A stretch of 64,000 nt of DNA from an uncultured Cocleimonas sp. GTDB lineage: Bacteria; Pseudomonadota; Gammaproteobacteria; Thiotrichales; Thiotrichaceae. The DNA is taken from positions 62,001 through 126,000 of the forward strand of contig NZ_CANLZW010000002.1 in NCBI RefSeq assembly GCF_947495625.1, in the 5' to 3' direction. The notes below the pieces were generated by a model. That model saw only the letters and a list, made by a program, of their open reading frames with translations, had not been told where the DNA came from and searched no databases. The position numbers and the translations under genes were made by a program. This document shows, piece by piece, positions 1 through 9,822 of the stretch (positions are counted from its first letter, which is position 1; each line of letters starts with the position of its first letter).

Positions 1-1
1 G

Positions 2-148
2 CAACCGATTCGTGAAAGAGCTCAAATGTTTGAGAATGATCGTACAGCAGTGAGAGCTATTATTAGCGAAGGCAGCGAGGCGGCGCGTGATGTCGCACGC
101 GAAACGTTGACCGATGTGGTTGAAGCGATGCGATTTTCAAATCAATAG
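2..148 (+). CDS. trpS: Tryptophanyl-tRNA synthetase, C-terminal end (partial)
   Basis: The frame is open from the window edge to a TAG stop at 146-148. The 48 visible residues begin PIRERAQMFE and end in VVEAMRFSNQ, which fits the C-terminal helices of bacterial TrpRS. The enzyme charges tRNA-Trp in the cytoplasm. The order trpS-scpA-scpB is common in Gammaproteobacteria and supports the call. The catalytic domain lies outside the window. A second, different trpS lies at 20785-21807, so this is probably the housekeeping copy. Confidence 0.85.
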   Translation, partial: QPIRERAQMFENDRTAVRAIISEGSEAARDVARETLTDVVEAMRFSNQ

Positions 149-176
149 TTAATACAAACCTTTCTTACGAGAATCA

Positions 177-1007
177 ATGACCAACGATACAGACACAAAG
201 CACCACATACCCAAACAAGGCGAGCTACCATTTGCCATTGTTCAAGGTGAAGCGGTTTCTGCGCCGCCTGAAGATCTGTATATTCCGCCTGATGCCCTTG
301 AGGTTTTTCTTGAAACCTTTGAAGGGCCACTGGATTTATTGCTGTATTTAATCCGTCGCCAAAATCTGGATATTCTGGATATCCCGATTGCTGAAATTAC
401 CTCCCAGTACATGGATTATGTCGAGATGATGCGCAATATCAATCTCGATTTGGCGGCTGAGTATTTAGTGATGGCAGCGATGCTGGCAGAAATCAAATCT
501 CGAATGTTGTTACCGCGCCATGAAGAAGTGGAAGATGAAGAAGACCCGCGCGCCGAGCTGGTTAAACGACTTCAAGAATACGAACGCTTTAAACAGGCAG
601 CATCAGACATAGATGAATTACCACGCACGGGACGTGAAAACTTCCCAACTTCTGTAGAAGTCATTCTTGATAACCAGGAAAAACCAGAACCGGAAGTAGA
701 CTTACGTGAGATCCTGTTAGCCTTTCAAAACATACTTAAGCACGTCGATATGCAAAAGCACCATGAAATCGAGCGCGAAGAAATATCAATACGTGAACGC
801 ATGACACACGTCCTGTCTAGGCTGGATGCTGATAATTTTATCGAGTTCCAAAGCTTATTCACATTTAAAGAAGGACGTCTGGGTGTTGTTGTCACCTTGA
901 TGGCGGTGCTTGAATTACTTAAACTCAAAGTCATCGATATGGTGCAAGCCGAGGCGTTTGCCCCCATCTATTTAAAACCTGTTTCCAGTACAGAAGAAAT
1001 TATATAG
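177..1007 (+). CDS. scpA: Segregation and condensation protein A (kleisin)
   Basis: A 276-residue protein with the ScpA signature around residues 45-70 (FEGPLDLLLYLIRRQ followed by DIP) and the EIKSRMLLP stretch near residue 110. ScpA is the kleisin subunit that joins ScpB to the SMC ATPase in chromosome condensation and segregation. An acidic stretch follows at about 115-130, and the C-terminal winged-helix region ends near 265. It starts 28 bp after trpS and is followed by scpB. The length is normal for the family. Confidence 0.95.
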   Translation: MTNDTDTKHHIPKQGELPFAIVQGEAVSAPPEDLYIPPDALEVFLETFEGPLDLLLYLIRRQNLDILDIPIAEITSQYMDYVEMMRNINLDLAAEYLVMAAMLAEIKSRMLLPRHEEVEDEEDPRAELVKRLQEYERFKQAASDIDELPRTGRENFPTSVEVILDNQEKPEPEVDLREILLAFQNILKHVDMQKHHEIEREEISIRERMTHVLSRLDADNFIEFQSLFTFKEGRLGVVVTLMAVLELLKLKVIDMVQAEAFAPIYLKPVSSTEEII

Positions 1008-1033
1008 ATGATAAATAGCATTCAGAAAAAACT

Positions 1034-1112
1034 GCTTGAGCTCTGCATAAATTCCATTTACGTTTTTAAACAACAAAAACATAATGTCATTCAAAGTAGG
1101 GGGGTGTCTTTT
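1034..1112 (-). repeat. Dispersed C6 repeat, long form, reverse orientation
   Basis: Read on the minus strand, the core CACCCCCCTACTTT is followed by an AT-rich hairpin segment (GTTTAAAAACGTAAAT type) and then TTTATGCAGAGC. It fills the scpA-scpB gap. It is one of only two copies in the window with this orientation. The rightmost bases overlap an upstream in-frame extension of scpB. Confidence 0.85.
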
Positions 1113-1149
1113 AACTCTTCTATTAAACAAGAAACATAACGAATTAGAC

Positions 1150-1887
1150 ATGCAAATAGAAAAACTACAAAATATTCTGGAGGCACTACTGATTAGTGCT
1201 GAAAAACCACTAAGCATCGATAAACTTTTAGGTTTTTTCCAGACAGAAGACCTGGTGAATCGAAATGATGTAAAGCAAGCTTTAGCGTTAATTCAGGAAA
1301 CCTTTGAAGCACGCGGGTTCGAATTAATAGAAACAGCGAGCGGCTTTCGCTTTCAAACAAAGTCAGAATATAAACAATGGGTTACGCAACATTGGGATGA
1401 AAAACCCGCAAGATATTCCAGAGCATTATTAGAAACTCTTGCATTGATTGTTTATCGCCAACCGATAACTCGTGCAGAAATTGAGGACATTCGCGGCGTT
1501 GCTGTTAGTTCGAATATTATCAAAACACTTCAGGAAAGAGACTGGATCAGAGTCGTTGGGCATAAAGAAGTACCTGGTCGACCTGCCCTGCTCGGTACAA
1601 CTCGTCAATTCCTTGATTACTTTAATCTTAAGTCTCTGGATGAAATGCCGAGCTTGAGCGAAATTCAGGATATCGATAAACTTTACCCTGAACTTGATCT
1701 GGGACCTTTGCAAAATTTGACGGAAGCTGCTGAAGAACAGGAAAGGGAAGAAGATGAAGACGAACATATTGAAGATAAACCGATGGATATCTTTGATATT
1801 GACGAAATCGAAATTAATGAGAGCAGTATAGACAGCCTGAATGCAAAAATTAAAAGCGAAGCAGATCAAGAATCAAACGATACATAG
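1150..1887 (+). CDS. scpB: Segregation and condensation protein B
   Basis: I place the start at the ATG at 1150, giving 245 residues beginning MQIEKLQNILEALL as in other ScpB proteins. An in-frame ATG at 1084 exists, but its extra 22 codons would translate the dispersed repeat and do not resemble the family. ScpB forms a winged-helix dimer that binds ScpA in the SMC complex. The stretch LALIVYRQPITRAEIEDIRG near residues 97-116 is the family hallmark. The last 60 residues are strongly acidic and look disordered. No strong ribosome binding site precedes the start. Confidence 0.92.
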   Translation: MQIEKLQNILEALLISAEKPLSIDKLLGFFQTEDLVNRNDVKQALALIQETFEARGFELIETASGFRFQTKSEYKQWVTQHWDEKPARYSRALLETLALIVYRQPITRAEIEDIRGVAVSSNIIKTLQERDWIRVVGHKEVPGRPALLGTTRQFLDYFNLKSLDEMPSLSEIQDIDKLYPELDLGPLQNLTEAAEEQEREEDEDEHIEDKPMDIFDIDEIEINESSIDSLNAKIKSEADQESNDT

Positions 1888-2058
1888 CTGCTACTAGTCA
1901 ATAAATTAGCGAACAAAAAACACTTATAGATTACGAAAAATTAATAAATAATTAAAGATTTAGAACATGTAAATGATTAATAATCATACAATATTGATCA
2001 TGCTCTTATAAACAAACATAGCCACTTTAGACATCCACTTTAGAAACTTATAAAAAAT

Positions 2059-3960
2059 ATGAAAAAAACATCAAAAACTAAAGATATTGTATTGTTCAGC
2101 TTTCTCACTTTAATCATCATTCTCATTATTTTGGCCATGTACCAACGCGATCGCGAATGGACAAAGCTAACTGCGATGGAACGTTCACTCTCTGAACAAT
2201 CGCGCGATGTAAGTAATCTACGTGGCTCCATAAATGCCATGGAGAAGAAGTTAGAGTCTTTAAAAGTACAATCACTGAATACATCTGTTGCAACTGCTAA
2301 TAGTAATTCTGAAAAAACGCCTAAAAGTGGGGGGGTGTCATTAGCCTTTAAACGTGCAAAAGCTGCGACAGAACTGGCTGATTATGCACAGGGAGACTGG
2401 AGCGTTAGTGCGTTAACAGGTGGAATCAAGACTATTTCTCCATTGGTTTCATCCGATGCGACTGCCAGTGAAATTCAAGGATATGTGCTTGAGGGTCTGA
2501 TAACTCGCGACCCTGACACTTTAGAATGGACAGGACTAATCGCAAAAGACTGGACGATTAGTGAAGATGGACTAATTATCACCTTCAATCTTAGAAATGA
2601 TGTGTATTTTTCGGATGGTGAGCAACTAGATAGTTCTGATGTTGTGTTCAGCTTTGATTTCATTATGAATGAAAAAATTCAGGCACCGCGTCACCGCGCA
2701 TATCTAGAAAAGATTAAAACGGTTACCGCAGATGGACCATATAAAGTAACGTTCACTTTTAAAGAACCTTACTTCGAAGCATTCAGCCTTGCTGGCGGTT
2801 TGGAGATCATGCCAGAGCATTTTTACAAAGAATATCTGGAAACACCTGAAGTGTTCAATGAGTCAAAAGGATTCCTGATGGGTTCAGGTCCTTATCAACT
2901 GGCCGATCCGAAATCATGGACGCCAGAAAATGGAAATGTTGAGCTTGTTCGAAATACTCGTTACTGGGGTGATGTTCAACCGTCTTATGACAAAATTCTT
3001 TGGCGTGTTATTCAAAATGCCAGCGCGCGTTTAACCACCTATCGTAATGGCGATATTGATGCTTATGGCGCAAGACCGATAGAATACGAAAAACTCAAAA
3101 AAGACAAACAAATAATGTCTAAGAGCCAGCAATTTGAATACATGCCTCCAGTTGTTGGCTATTCATATATTGGTTGGAATCAAGAAAGAAAAGGTGATCC
3201 CACATTATTCGCGGATAAGCGCATTCGTCAGGCAATGACGTATCTGATAGATCGCGACCGGGTTAATAAGGATATATTTTTAGGTTATGCAGAAACGGCA
3301 ATTAGCCCTTTCAGTCCTCGTTCTAAACAGCATGATCCAAGCCTTAAACCACGTGAATACAATATCGAAAAGGGTAAAGCATTACTCAAAGAAGCGGGGT
3401 TCGAAGACAGAGATAATAACGGTGTATTGGAAAATGCTGAGGGCAAGCCATTTGAATTTGAACTCACCTATTTCCAGGGTAATGAAGATACTCAACGCAT
3501 GATTTTGTTGTTAAAAGATCTCTATGCTAAAGCTGGCGTGAAATTGATTCCTAGCCCTCAAGAATGGCCGGTAATGATAGAACTTTTAGATAAGAAAGAC
3601 TTTGAAGCCATCACTCTGGGTTGGACCAGCGGTTTAGAAACAGACATCTTCCAGATGTTCCATGGCTCACAGGCAAAAACTAACGGCGATAACTTTATCA
3701 ATTACAAAAACCCTGAATTGGATAAGTTAATCGATGAAGCACGTAAAACCGTAGATTCTGATAAGCGCATGCCAATCTGGCAAAAAGCCGAAGCGGTGAT
3801 GTATGAAGACCAGCCCTACTCGTTTTTATTCCGCAGGAAGACACTGGCGTTTGTTGATAAACGCATCAGTAATTTAAAGCTAACCAAGCTAGGCCTGAAC
3901 AAAAGTCGATTACCTCTGGAAGTATATGTGCCTAAAAACATGCAAAAGTACACACAGTAA
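2059..3960 (+). CDS. Peptide ABC transporter substrate-binding protein, membrane-anchored
   Basis: A 633-residue SBP_bac_5-type protein of the Opp/Dpp/YejA group. Instead of a cleavable signal peptide it has an uncleaved-looking transmembrane segment at about residues 9-27, then a charged heptad-like coiled coil (about 30-75) and a linker. The binding domain begins near residue 105, with family-typical SDGEQLDSSDVVFSFDF and WTPENGNVELVRNTRYWG stretches. It should bind peptides in the periplasm and hand them to the permeases encoded next. Residues about 88-94 of the linker (PKSGGVS) are encoded by a copy of the dispersed repeat. Confidence 0.88.
   Translation: MKKTSKTKDIVLFSFLTLIIILIILAMYQRDREWTKLTAMERSLSEQSRDVSNLRGSINAMEKKLESLKVQSLNTSVATANSNSEKTPKSGGVSLAFKRAKAATELADYAQGDWSVSALTGGIKTISPLVSSDATASEIQGYVLEGLITRDPDTLEWTGLIAKDWTISEDGLIITFNLRNDVYFSDGEQLDSSDVVFSFDFIMNEKIQAPRHRAYLEKIKTVTADGPYKVTFTFKEPYFEAFSLAGGLEIMPEHFYKEYLETPEVFNESKGFLMGSGPYQLADPKSWTPENGNVELVRNTRYWGDVQPSYDKILWRVIQNASARLTTYRNGDIDAYGARPIEYEKLKKDKQIMSKSQQFEYMPPVVGYSYIGWNQERKGDPTLFADKRIRQAMTYLIDRDRVNKDIFLGYAETAISPFSPRSKQHDPSLKPREYNIEKGKALLKEAGFEDRDNNGVLENAEGKPFEFELTYFQGNEDTQRMILLLKDLYAKAGVKLIPSPQEWPVMIELLDKKDFEAITLGWTSGLETDIFQMFHGSQAKTNGDNFINYKNPELDKLIDEARKTVDSDKRMPIWQKAEAVMYEDQPYSFLFRRKTLAFVDKRISNLKLTKLGLNKSRLPLEVYVPKNMQKYTQ
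2322..2340 (-). repeat. Dispersed C6 repeat copy inside a coding region
   Basis: The minus strand reads GACACCCCCCCACTTTTAG, a seven-C version of the core. It lies in frame in the linker of the substrate-binding protein gene. No T-run or hairpin part is evident. It is the second of two reverse-oriented copies. Confidence 0.6.
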
Positions 3961-3996
3961 GCTCACTCATAATCGAATAAAACTGAATATAAATAC

Positions 3997-5376
3997 ATGT
4001 TAGCTTATATAATACGTCGCCTGCTTTTGATGATTCCTACCTTGTTAGGGATTACCATCGTGGTGTTTTCCATTATGGCATCTTCACCAGGCGGCATTAG
4101 CGCACAGTCTTTGACTGGCGGGCTCGATATGAAACCCGCAGAACGTAAAGCACTGGAAGATTACTACAACAAACGCTATGGCCTGGACGACCCTGCCCCG
4201 ATTCAATACTTGCGCTGGTTGAATAATATCTCGCCGATCGGATTTACGCTGGATGACGATAATAACTTTGATAAGTTTTCATTTACCAAGGGATCAGATC
4301 TAGGACAAAGCTTCAACTATGGGCGTGATGTATCAGAGTTAATCAAAGAACGACTGCCAATAACCTTATTACTGAACCTCATCACGATTCCGCTCATTTA
4401 TATCATAGCAATAGTCATAGGGGTGAAAGCAGCCACCGATCGCGGTGGCCGGTTTGATGTAGCTTCCAGTGTGTCGTTATTGGCCTTGTGGTCGATTCCG
4501 TCAATGCTCACCGGTGTTTTGTTAATCGGCTTCTTCGCTAATGTGCAGCACTGGCAGTGGTTTCCCACCGCAGGCTTAAGTGAACGAGAAGCCTTGGACA
4601 TGACGTTTTTACCCACGGGCTTATCACTGATATCGGTCTTTAAACTATTTCTCGGGATGACAATAGGTGCTGCTGCAATGGTCAGTTTAGCCCTATGGCA
4701 TCACAAACAAACACGTATTGTTATTGGAGCAATCTTAGGGGTTGCTGCTGGCTGGTGGATGTCAGCTGCACACCCTGAAGATTTGCTATTGCATCAAATC
4801 TCACTACCAATACTTGGGGCAATCACCATAGCCTTGCTGGGCTGGATTGAGTCACCTGCGTTTAGAGTCGGCATACTGGGTATTCTGGGTGCTGGTTTTG
4901 GCCTTACCATTGGCTTCAATTTCATTGCTGAAGATATCGTAAGAGGCTTCCTGTTTGATAGAATCTGGCATCTTATTTTGCCTATTATTACGCTTTCCTA
5001 TGGTAGCTTTGCGTTCCTAACCAAGCTAACCCGAACGTCTATTCTAGAAAACCTGCAGGCAGATTACGCACGCACCGCTCGCGCCAAAGGAGTGAGTGAA
5101 AACGATGTACTGTGGAAACATGTATTTCGAAATAGCTTGATGCCTTTGATTACTGCCACAGCAGGCATTTTGCCAGGCTTGATTGCAGGATCAATCATCG
5201 TAGAGACTATTTTCAGTATCGAAGGTATGGGTAAGCTAGCACTTGAAGCGGTTAAAGGCAGAGATAGAGAATTGATTCTCTCGATTACTTTAATCAGCGG
5301 TCTATTGACCTTGGTTGGTAACCTGCTGGCAGACTTCCTTTATACAATTGTAGACCCACGGGTTTCCTATGAATAG
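3997..5376 (+). CDS. Peptide ABC transporter permease (OppB/YejB-like), enlarged
   Basis: The 459-residue inner-membrane permease begins MLAYIIRRLLLMIPTLLGIT, the usual OppB/DppB start. The permease EAA loop is seen as ADYARTARAKGVSENDVLWK near residues 356-375. OppB-type proteins are usually about 310-365 residues. The excess is a hydrophobic insert at about residues 205-310 with three or four extra predicted transmembrane helices, upstream of the EAA loop. It lies in one operon with the binding protein upstream and the second permease 8 bp downstream. Confidence 0.9.
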   Translation: MLAYIIRRLLLMIPTLLGITIVVFSIMASSPGGISAQSLTGGLDMKPAERKALEDYYNKRYGLDDPAPIQYLRWLNNISPIGFTLDDDNNFDKFSFTKGSDLGQSFNYGRDVSELIKERLPITLLLNLITIPLIYIIAIVIGVKAATDRGGRFDVASSVSLLALWSIPSMLTGVLLIGFFANVQHWQWFPTAGLSEREALDMTFLPTGLSLISVFKLFLGMTIGAAAMVSLALWHHKQTRIVIGAILGVAAGWWMSAAHPEDLLLHQISLPILGAITIALLGWIESPAFRVGILGILGAGFGLTIGFNFIAEDIVRGFLFDRIWHLILPIITLSYGSFAFLTKLTRTSILENLQADYARTARAKGVSENDVLWKHVFRNSLMPLITATAGILPGLIAGSIIVETIFSIEGMGKLALEAVKGRDRELILSITLISGLLTLVGNLLADFLYTIVDPRVSYE

Positions 5377-5384
5377 GAGCATAT

Positions 5385-6575
5385 ATGGATAATGTAAAAC
5401 ATAGATCATCCGGATTTTTGCGCCGTGTTTTAAAGCACACCTTTTCTGGCTGGGGAGCAAAAATAGGTTTAATGTGGGTTGGCATATTGGTTATTGCCGC
5501 CGTGTTCGCACCCTTTCTTGCCAACAGTATGCCTTTATTAGTTAGCTTAAACGGCGAAATATCAGCCCCTGTTTTTCGCTACTTAAGTGTTGAAGACATC
5601 GTTGTTTTAATTGCATTCTTTGTGCTTATTCTGCTATTTCTAAGCCCGCTTAGAAATTCGATTAAAAGCCTCCTACTATTTTTCCTGATCATTATCGTGG
5701 GCTCTACGATAGTCAGTAAACAGTTTGTCACCGTACAACAAAATGTTGTTTATTCTGATTTTCGTGAAGACATAAAAGCCACTAACTACGACTGGGTAGT
5801 CATGCCCCCTATTCCCTATGCGCCAGAAGACTATTTACGTGATTCACAGGCAACACCATTAGAAGCACCTCTGGAGAACAGCGAATATACGCACTGGATG
5901 GGCACTGAGGAAAACGGCGGAGATGTACTTAGCCGCATGATTCACGCTTCAAGGATTGCTTTGGGCATTGGCTTCATTGCAACGGGTATCGCGATGGTCA
6001 TTGGCGTGATTCTTGGCGGATTGATGGGATACTTCTCAGGTATTGTAGATATGCTGGGAATGCGTTTGGTAGAGATTTTTGAATCGATTCCGACGCTATT
6101 TTTACTCCTTACGTTTGTGGCATTTTTTGGACGAAGTATTTACATCATGATGGTGATAATCGGCCTCACCAGCTGGTCTGGTTACGCCCGCTATATTCGT
6201 GCTGAATTCCTGCGATTACGCAAAATGGATTTTGTCCAAGCCACCATCGCCAGTGGTTTACCTCTCAGATCAATTCTGTTTCGACACATGTTACCCAATG
6301 GAATAGCACCATTATTAGTGGGTCTCAGCTTTGGTGTTGCCTCAGCCATTCTTGCCGAAGCAATGTTAAGCTTCCTGGGACTTGGCCTTGTTGGTGCTCC
6401 GTCGTGGGGGCAAATGCTAAATCAGGCAGTTCAATCATCTACCTTTAACTGGTGGATGGCGGTTTATCCGGGTGGCGCTATTTTCCTTACCGTCTTTGCT
6501 TATAACCTGATGGGTGAAGCGTTACGTGATGCTATCGATCCTCAATTAGCGAAGAAAGCTGGAGTGGTTGGATGA
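5385..6575 (+). CDS. Peptide ABC transporter permease (OppC/YejE-like)
   Basis: The 396-residue inner-membrane permease is the partner of the preceding one. After the first membrane segment (about 25-45) there is a hydrophobic insert at about 65-112 with two additional predicted helices. The conserved core follows, with MGTEENGGDVLSRMIHASR and the EAA-type loop ending at RHMLPNGIAPLL. The C terminus DAIDPQLAKK is typical of OppC/DppC. The stop codon overlaps the start of the ATPase gene by 4 bp, which suggests translational coupling. Confidence 0.9.
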   Translation: MDNVKHRSSGFLRRVLKHTFSGWGAKIGLMWVGILVIAAVFAPFLANSMPLLVSLNGEISAPVFRYLSVEDIVVLIAFFVLILLFLSPLRNSIKSLLLFFLIIIVGSTIVSKQFVTVQQNVVYSDFREDIKATNYDWVVMPPIPYAPEDYLRDSQATPLEAPLENSEYTHWMGTEENGGDVLSRMIHASRIALGIGFIATGIAMVIGVILGGLMGYFSGIVDMLGMRLVEIFESIPTLFLLLTFVAFFGRSIYIMMVIIGLTSWSGYARYIRAEFLRLRKMDFVQATIASGLPLRSILFRHMLPNGIAPLLVGLSFGVASAILAEAMLSFLGLGLVGAPSWGQMLNQAVQSSTFNWWMAVYPGGAIFLTVFAYNLMGEALRDAIDPQLAKKAGVVG

Positions 6576-8272
6576 CAGAGAAAAAGGCATCGAGTGACCA
6601 CTTAGTCGAGATTAAGCAATTAAAAACCTATTTGCAAAGCGCCAATGAAACCGTTAAAGCGGTCGATGATGTCACTTTCAATATCGAAAAAGGTGAAACC
6701 TTCTGTTTAGTTGGCGAATCCGGCAGTGGCAAGTCGATACTGGCACTTTCTATCATCCAGTTATTACCTGCAAAAATCAGTCACCATCCCAGTGGCAGTA
6801 TTCTTTTTGATTGGCGCAAACAAAGTGGTCTAGGTTTAGGAATAAACTCCCAACAAAAAACCACGTATGAAAAAGTAAACATGCTGGACCTTAAAGAAAA
6901 CCAGCTTTGCGACATTCGTGGTTCACGCATCGCAATGATTTTTCAAGAGCCGATGACATCGCTAAACCCTGTCGATAGCGTGGGTGAGCAAATCATGGAA
7001 GCGCTATTATTGCATCATCCTGAAATGTCTGACGAATCAGCCAGAGATCGTGCCTTAATTGCAATGCAGGAAGTACAAATCAAAGATGCAGAAACACGCT
7101 TTGATAATTACCCGCACGAGCTTTCAGGCGGACAACGACAACGCATAATGATTGCGATGGCGCTGGCTTGCGAACCTGATCTATTAATTGCGGATGAGCC
7201 AACTACTGCGCTCGACGTTACCGTACAGGCCGAAGTTCTAAAACTCATGAGAGAGTTACAGGAACGCAAAGGCATGAGCATCTTATTTATCACCCATGAC
7301 TTTGGTGTGGTGTCACAGATTGCGCATCGCGTAGGTGTAATGAAACAGGGTAAGTTGATTGAATTTGGCGAAACCAAAGAAATACTCAAAAACCCACAGC
7401 ATCCTTACAGTAAAAAATTACTGGCCGCTGTTCCGGAAAATCTACCAAAACGCGAAAAGATCAAAGACCCTAGTTCAGAGAAACCGTTAGTAAGTGTCAA
7501 AGACCTCGATGTTTTCTTTCCTATTCGTAAAGGCATTTTTCAACGAGTAGTTGATCACGTACGTGCAGTCGATGGCGTAACTGTGGATATCAATAAAGGC
7601 AAAATTATCGCTTTGGTAGGCGAATCAGGTTCGGGTAAAACCACCTTGGGCAGAGCCATTTTACAACTGCAAAAACCTACCGCAGGCAGTGTCAAAATAG
7701 ATGGTCACGAATTAGTCGGTTTATCAGCAGATGAACTGAAACCGTGGCGCAAGAAGATGCAAATATCTTTTCAAGATCCGCAATCTTCTCTGAATCCGCG
7801 TTTATTAATCGCCAAAACTATTACCGAGCCAATGAAAGTACACAATATTGGTAATAGCGATGAAGAACGCCTAGAACTAGCTGCCGAGGTTATGGAAGCG
7901 GTACAACTAGAACGAGATTTCTTATGGCGCTACCCGCATGAATTTTCTGGCGGCCAGCGACAACGCATTGGTCTTGCGCGTGCCCTCGCCTTAAACCCTG
8001 AGTTTATTGTGTGTGATGAAATTACCAGTGCATTGGATGTATCAGTGCAAGCAGAAGTCTTGCAGTTGTTGCAAGAAATCAAAGCACAGCGAGATCTGAC
8101 CTTATTATTCATCACCCATAATATAGCGGTGGTCGAATACCTTAGTGATGAAACCATCGTGATGAAATCCGGCAAAGTTGTAGAACAAGGCTATACTGAT
8201 GATGTATGTGGTAATCCGCAAAATTCTTATACCAAGGAATTAATCGAAGCGGTGCCACGCTTAAAACTATAA
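6572..8272 (+). CDS. Fused double ATPase of peptide ABC transporter (YejF-like)
   Basis: The 566-residue protein contains two complete ABC ATPase modules. The first has [16 protein letters not shown] and [12 protein letters not shown]; the second has [16 protein letters not shown] and [12 protein letters not shown]. The fusion corresponds to DppD plus DppF in one chain, as in YejF. It powers peptide uptake through the two permeases encoded upstream. The second Walker B has CDEITSALD where DEPTSALD is usual; the catalytic glutamate is kept. It overlaps the upstream gene by 4 bp. Confidence 0.93.
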   Translation: MTEKKASSDHLVEIKQLKTYLQSANETVKAVDDVTFNIEKGETFCLVGESGSGKSILALSIIQLLPAKISHHPSGSILFDWRKQSGLGLGINSQQKTTYEKVNMLDLKENQLCDIRGSRIAMIFQEPMTSLNPVDSVGEQIMEALLLHHPEMSDESARDRALIAMQEVQIKDAETRFDNYPHELSGGQRQRIMIAMALACEPDLLIADEPTTALDVTVQAEVLKLMRELQERKGMSILFITHDFGVVSQIAHRVGVMKQGKLIEFGETKEILKNPQHPYSKKLLAAVPENLPKREKIKDPSSEKPLVSVKDLDVFFPIRKGIFQRVVDHVRAVDGVTVDINKGKIIALVGESGSGKTTLGRAILQLQKPTAGSVKIDGHELVGLSADELKPWRKKMQISFQDPQSSLNPRLLIAKTITEPMKVHNIGNSDEERLELAAEVMEAVQLERDFLWRYPHEFSGGQRQRIGLARALALNPEFIVCDEITSALDVSVQAEVLQLLQEIKAQRDLTLLFITHNIAVVEYLSDETIVMKSGKVVEQGYTDDVCGNPQNSYTKELIEAVPRLKL

Positions 8273-8302
8273 ACCATTAAACTGGAACGGAAAAATCACA
8301 AC

Positions 8303-8788
8303 ATGAGCATCAAACTACTCCTTACCGGCGGCACCATTGATAAAACCTACAACCAGTCCAATGGCGAACTGCACTTTACCGAAACCCATCTCAAGGAAAT
8401 ACTGCACCTTGGGCGTAACAGTGCATCCATTGATATTGAGCAACTGATGCTCAAAGACAGTCTGGACATGACAGATGCAGATAGACGCTCGATCTTAAAA
8501 GCCTGTCATAATGCAACACAAGATAAAATCCTGATTACGCATGGTACTGACACCATGGTTGAAACTGCCAATATGCTTGGTAAAGAGCAACTGAATAAAA
8601 CCATTGTTTTAATCGGCGCCATGATTCCCTATGTCTTCAAAGATACCGATGCCGTATTCAATTTTGGATTTGCCCTTGGCGCAGTTCAAGCCTCTAAACA
8701 TGGAGTCTTCGTCGCCATGAATGGCATGATATTTAACTACGATGATGTGATTAAAAACCGCGAATTAGGTGTTTTTCAGGCTTTATAA
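8303..8788 (+). CDS. Single-domain asparaginase-like protein
   Basis: The 161-residue protein matches only the N-terminal domain of L-asparaginase. It has TGGTIDK at residues 8-14, with the nucleophile-type threonine, and HGTDTM near residues 80-85, the second active-site threonine/aspartate pair. Full asparaginases are about 330 residues and complete the active site with a C-terminal domain, absent here. The frame ends cleanly 10 bp before a repeat. Short stand-alone forms are known in databases, so it need not be broken. It starts 30 bp after the transporter ATPase gene and is probably last in that operon. Amidase activity is inferred, not certain. Confidence 0.8.
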   Translation: MSIKLLLTGGTIDKTYNQSNGELHFTETHLKEILHLGRNSASIDIEQLMLKDSLDMTDADRRSILKACHNATQDKILITHGTDTMVETANMLGKEQLNKTIVLIGAMIPYVFKDTDAVFNFGFALGAVQASKHGVFVAMNGMIFNYDDVIKNRELGVFQAL

Positions 8789-8797
8789 ATATAAAAA

Positions 8798-8830
8798 GAC
8801 ACCCCCCTACTTCTGGGCATTTTTTTAAGC
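8798..8830 (+). repeat. Dispersed C6 repeat, short form
   Basis: GACACCCCCCTACTTC, then TGGGCA and a seven-T run. It lies between the convergent asparaginase and DUF3050 genes. Its T-run supplies the stop codon of the minus-strand gene. For the plus-strand operon it sits where a terminator would be expected. Confidence 0.9.
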
Positions 8831-9634
8831 TATCTTTAAATGCAGATCTGAAAGTGCGGTTTTCTGCTGCTTTTGATGATTAATCACAAGCAGCAAGTCA
8901 TCCCATAACTTTACTCGCGCTTCAACCGCTGTTTGAGCTGCGATTATGGCCTCGTCTATTTTGACAGTATCACCATCACATAATCCGTTGAGCAAACGTA
9001 ATGATAATGGGCCATGGACTTCTTCGTCCATATGCACATGACGGTTTAAATAGTAATGAAAGGTTGGCGCTTGTGATTCGCTAACGCCGGTGCGATTGAG
9101 AATCGCGCGGAACATAGTAGGGATAATATGCTCACGACCCAAAGCCAGTGATGCTGCAACTTCATGGGCTTTATCAGCAGCAATACAGCTAAACGTTACT
9201 TCAGTAAAGTCACGACATAAGTTTGGGATATTCCCCATGTATAAAGCCTGCTTTAGGCCTTGCTGACGAACATTATCAAGGAATGCGTTGCTCATCGAAA
9301 TATCAGCGCCAATTTCCAGCATCGCCTGTTGATATAATTCGAAATGACTGGAGTAACCTTCGCCATTGATTCCCTCATCCGTTTCTTCTTCTAACACTAA
9401 CTCATTGATAAAACGCTGCACATTAGAATCACCACCCGGCAACCAGGGCGCTTTAGCTGGAGCTACAGTAGCTTGCACATATTTAACCAGAGACATGAAA
9501 TCCCAAACAGAGTAGACATGATGTTGCATAAAACATTGCAAATCCTCTATAGATTCGACCGCTTCATAAATTGGATGATCTTCAAGCTTTTGTTTAATCG
9601 AAGAAATGATGTCACTGTTAATTGTTTTAGGCAT
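8825..9634 (-). CDS. DUF3050 family protein, heme-oxygenase-like fold
   Basis: The 269-residue soluble protein has the DUF3050 hallmark HHVYSVWDFMSLVKYVQ at about residues 33-50 and a later HYYLNRHVHMDEEVHGP stretch near 190-210. The spaced histidines and acidic residues suggest an iron-binding helical fold like heme oxygenase or TenA-type enzymes. The actual reaction is not known to me. It appears monocistronic and faces the asparaginase gene across a repeat. Confidence 0.8.
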   Translation of the reverse strand: MPKTINSDIISSIKQKLEDHPIYEAVESIEDLQCFMQHHVYSVWDFMSLVKYVQATVAPAKAPWLPGGDSNVQRFINELVLEEETDEGINGEGYSSHFELYQQAMLEIGADISMSNAFLDNVRQQGLKQALYMGNIPNLCRDFTEVTFSCIAADKAHEVAASLALGREHIIPTMFRAILNRTGVSESQAPTFHYYLNRHVHMDEEVHGPLSLRLLNGLCDGDTVKIDEAIIAAQTAVEARVKLWDDLLLVINHQKQQKTALSDLHLKIA

Positions 9635-9766
9635 AATATCTCTCTTCCTTGAGTAAATCTGATGCGGGTTGGTTTAGATTGTCTAAACCATTATATTAGC
9701 AATAAATTATATAGGAAATATCTCTATAGAGTTTAAGGTTACTGCAAATAGTAGGTAGTGGAAAAT

Positions 9767-9795
9767 GTCACCCCCCATCTTTAGAGCCCTTTTTC
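9767..9795 (+). repeat. Dispersed C6 repeat, short form, slightly diverged
   Basis: GTCACCCCCCATCTTT, then AGAGCCC and a T-run. The core has ATC in place of TAC. It lies between the divergent DUF3050 and nuclease genes, about 30 bp before the nuclease start. Confidence 0.85.
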
Positions 9796-9822
9796 CATAA
9801 ACATGAAATAACAGGAACGCAA

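Noticed and set aside
1084-1149. N-terminal extension of ScpB from the ATG at 1084
   Set aside because: The extension translates the dispersed repeat and does not resemble ScpB; the ATG at 1150 gives the family start.
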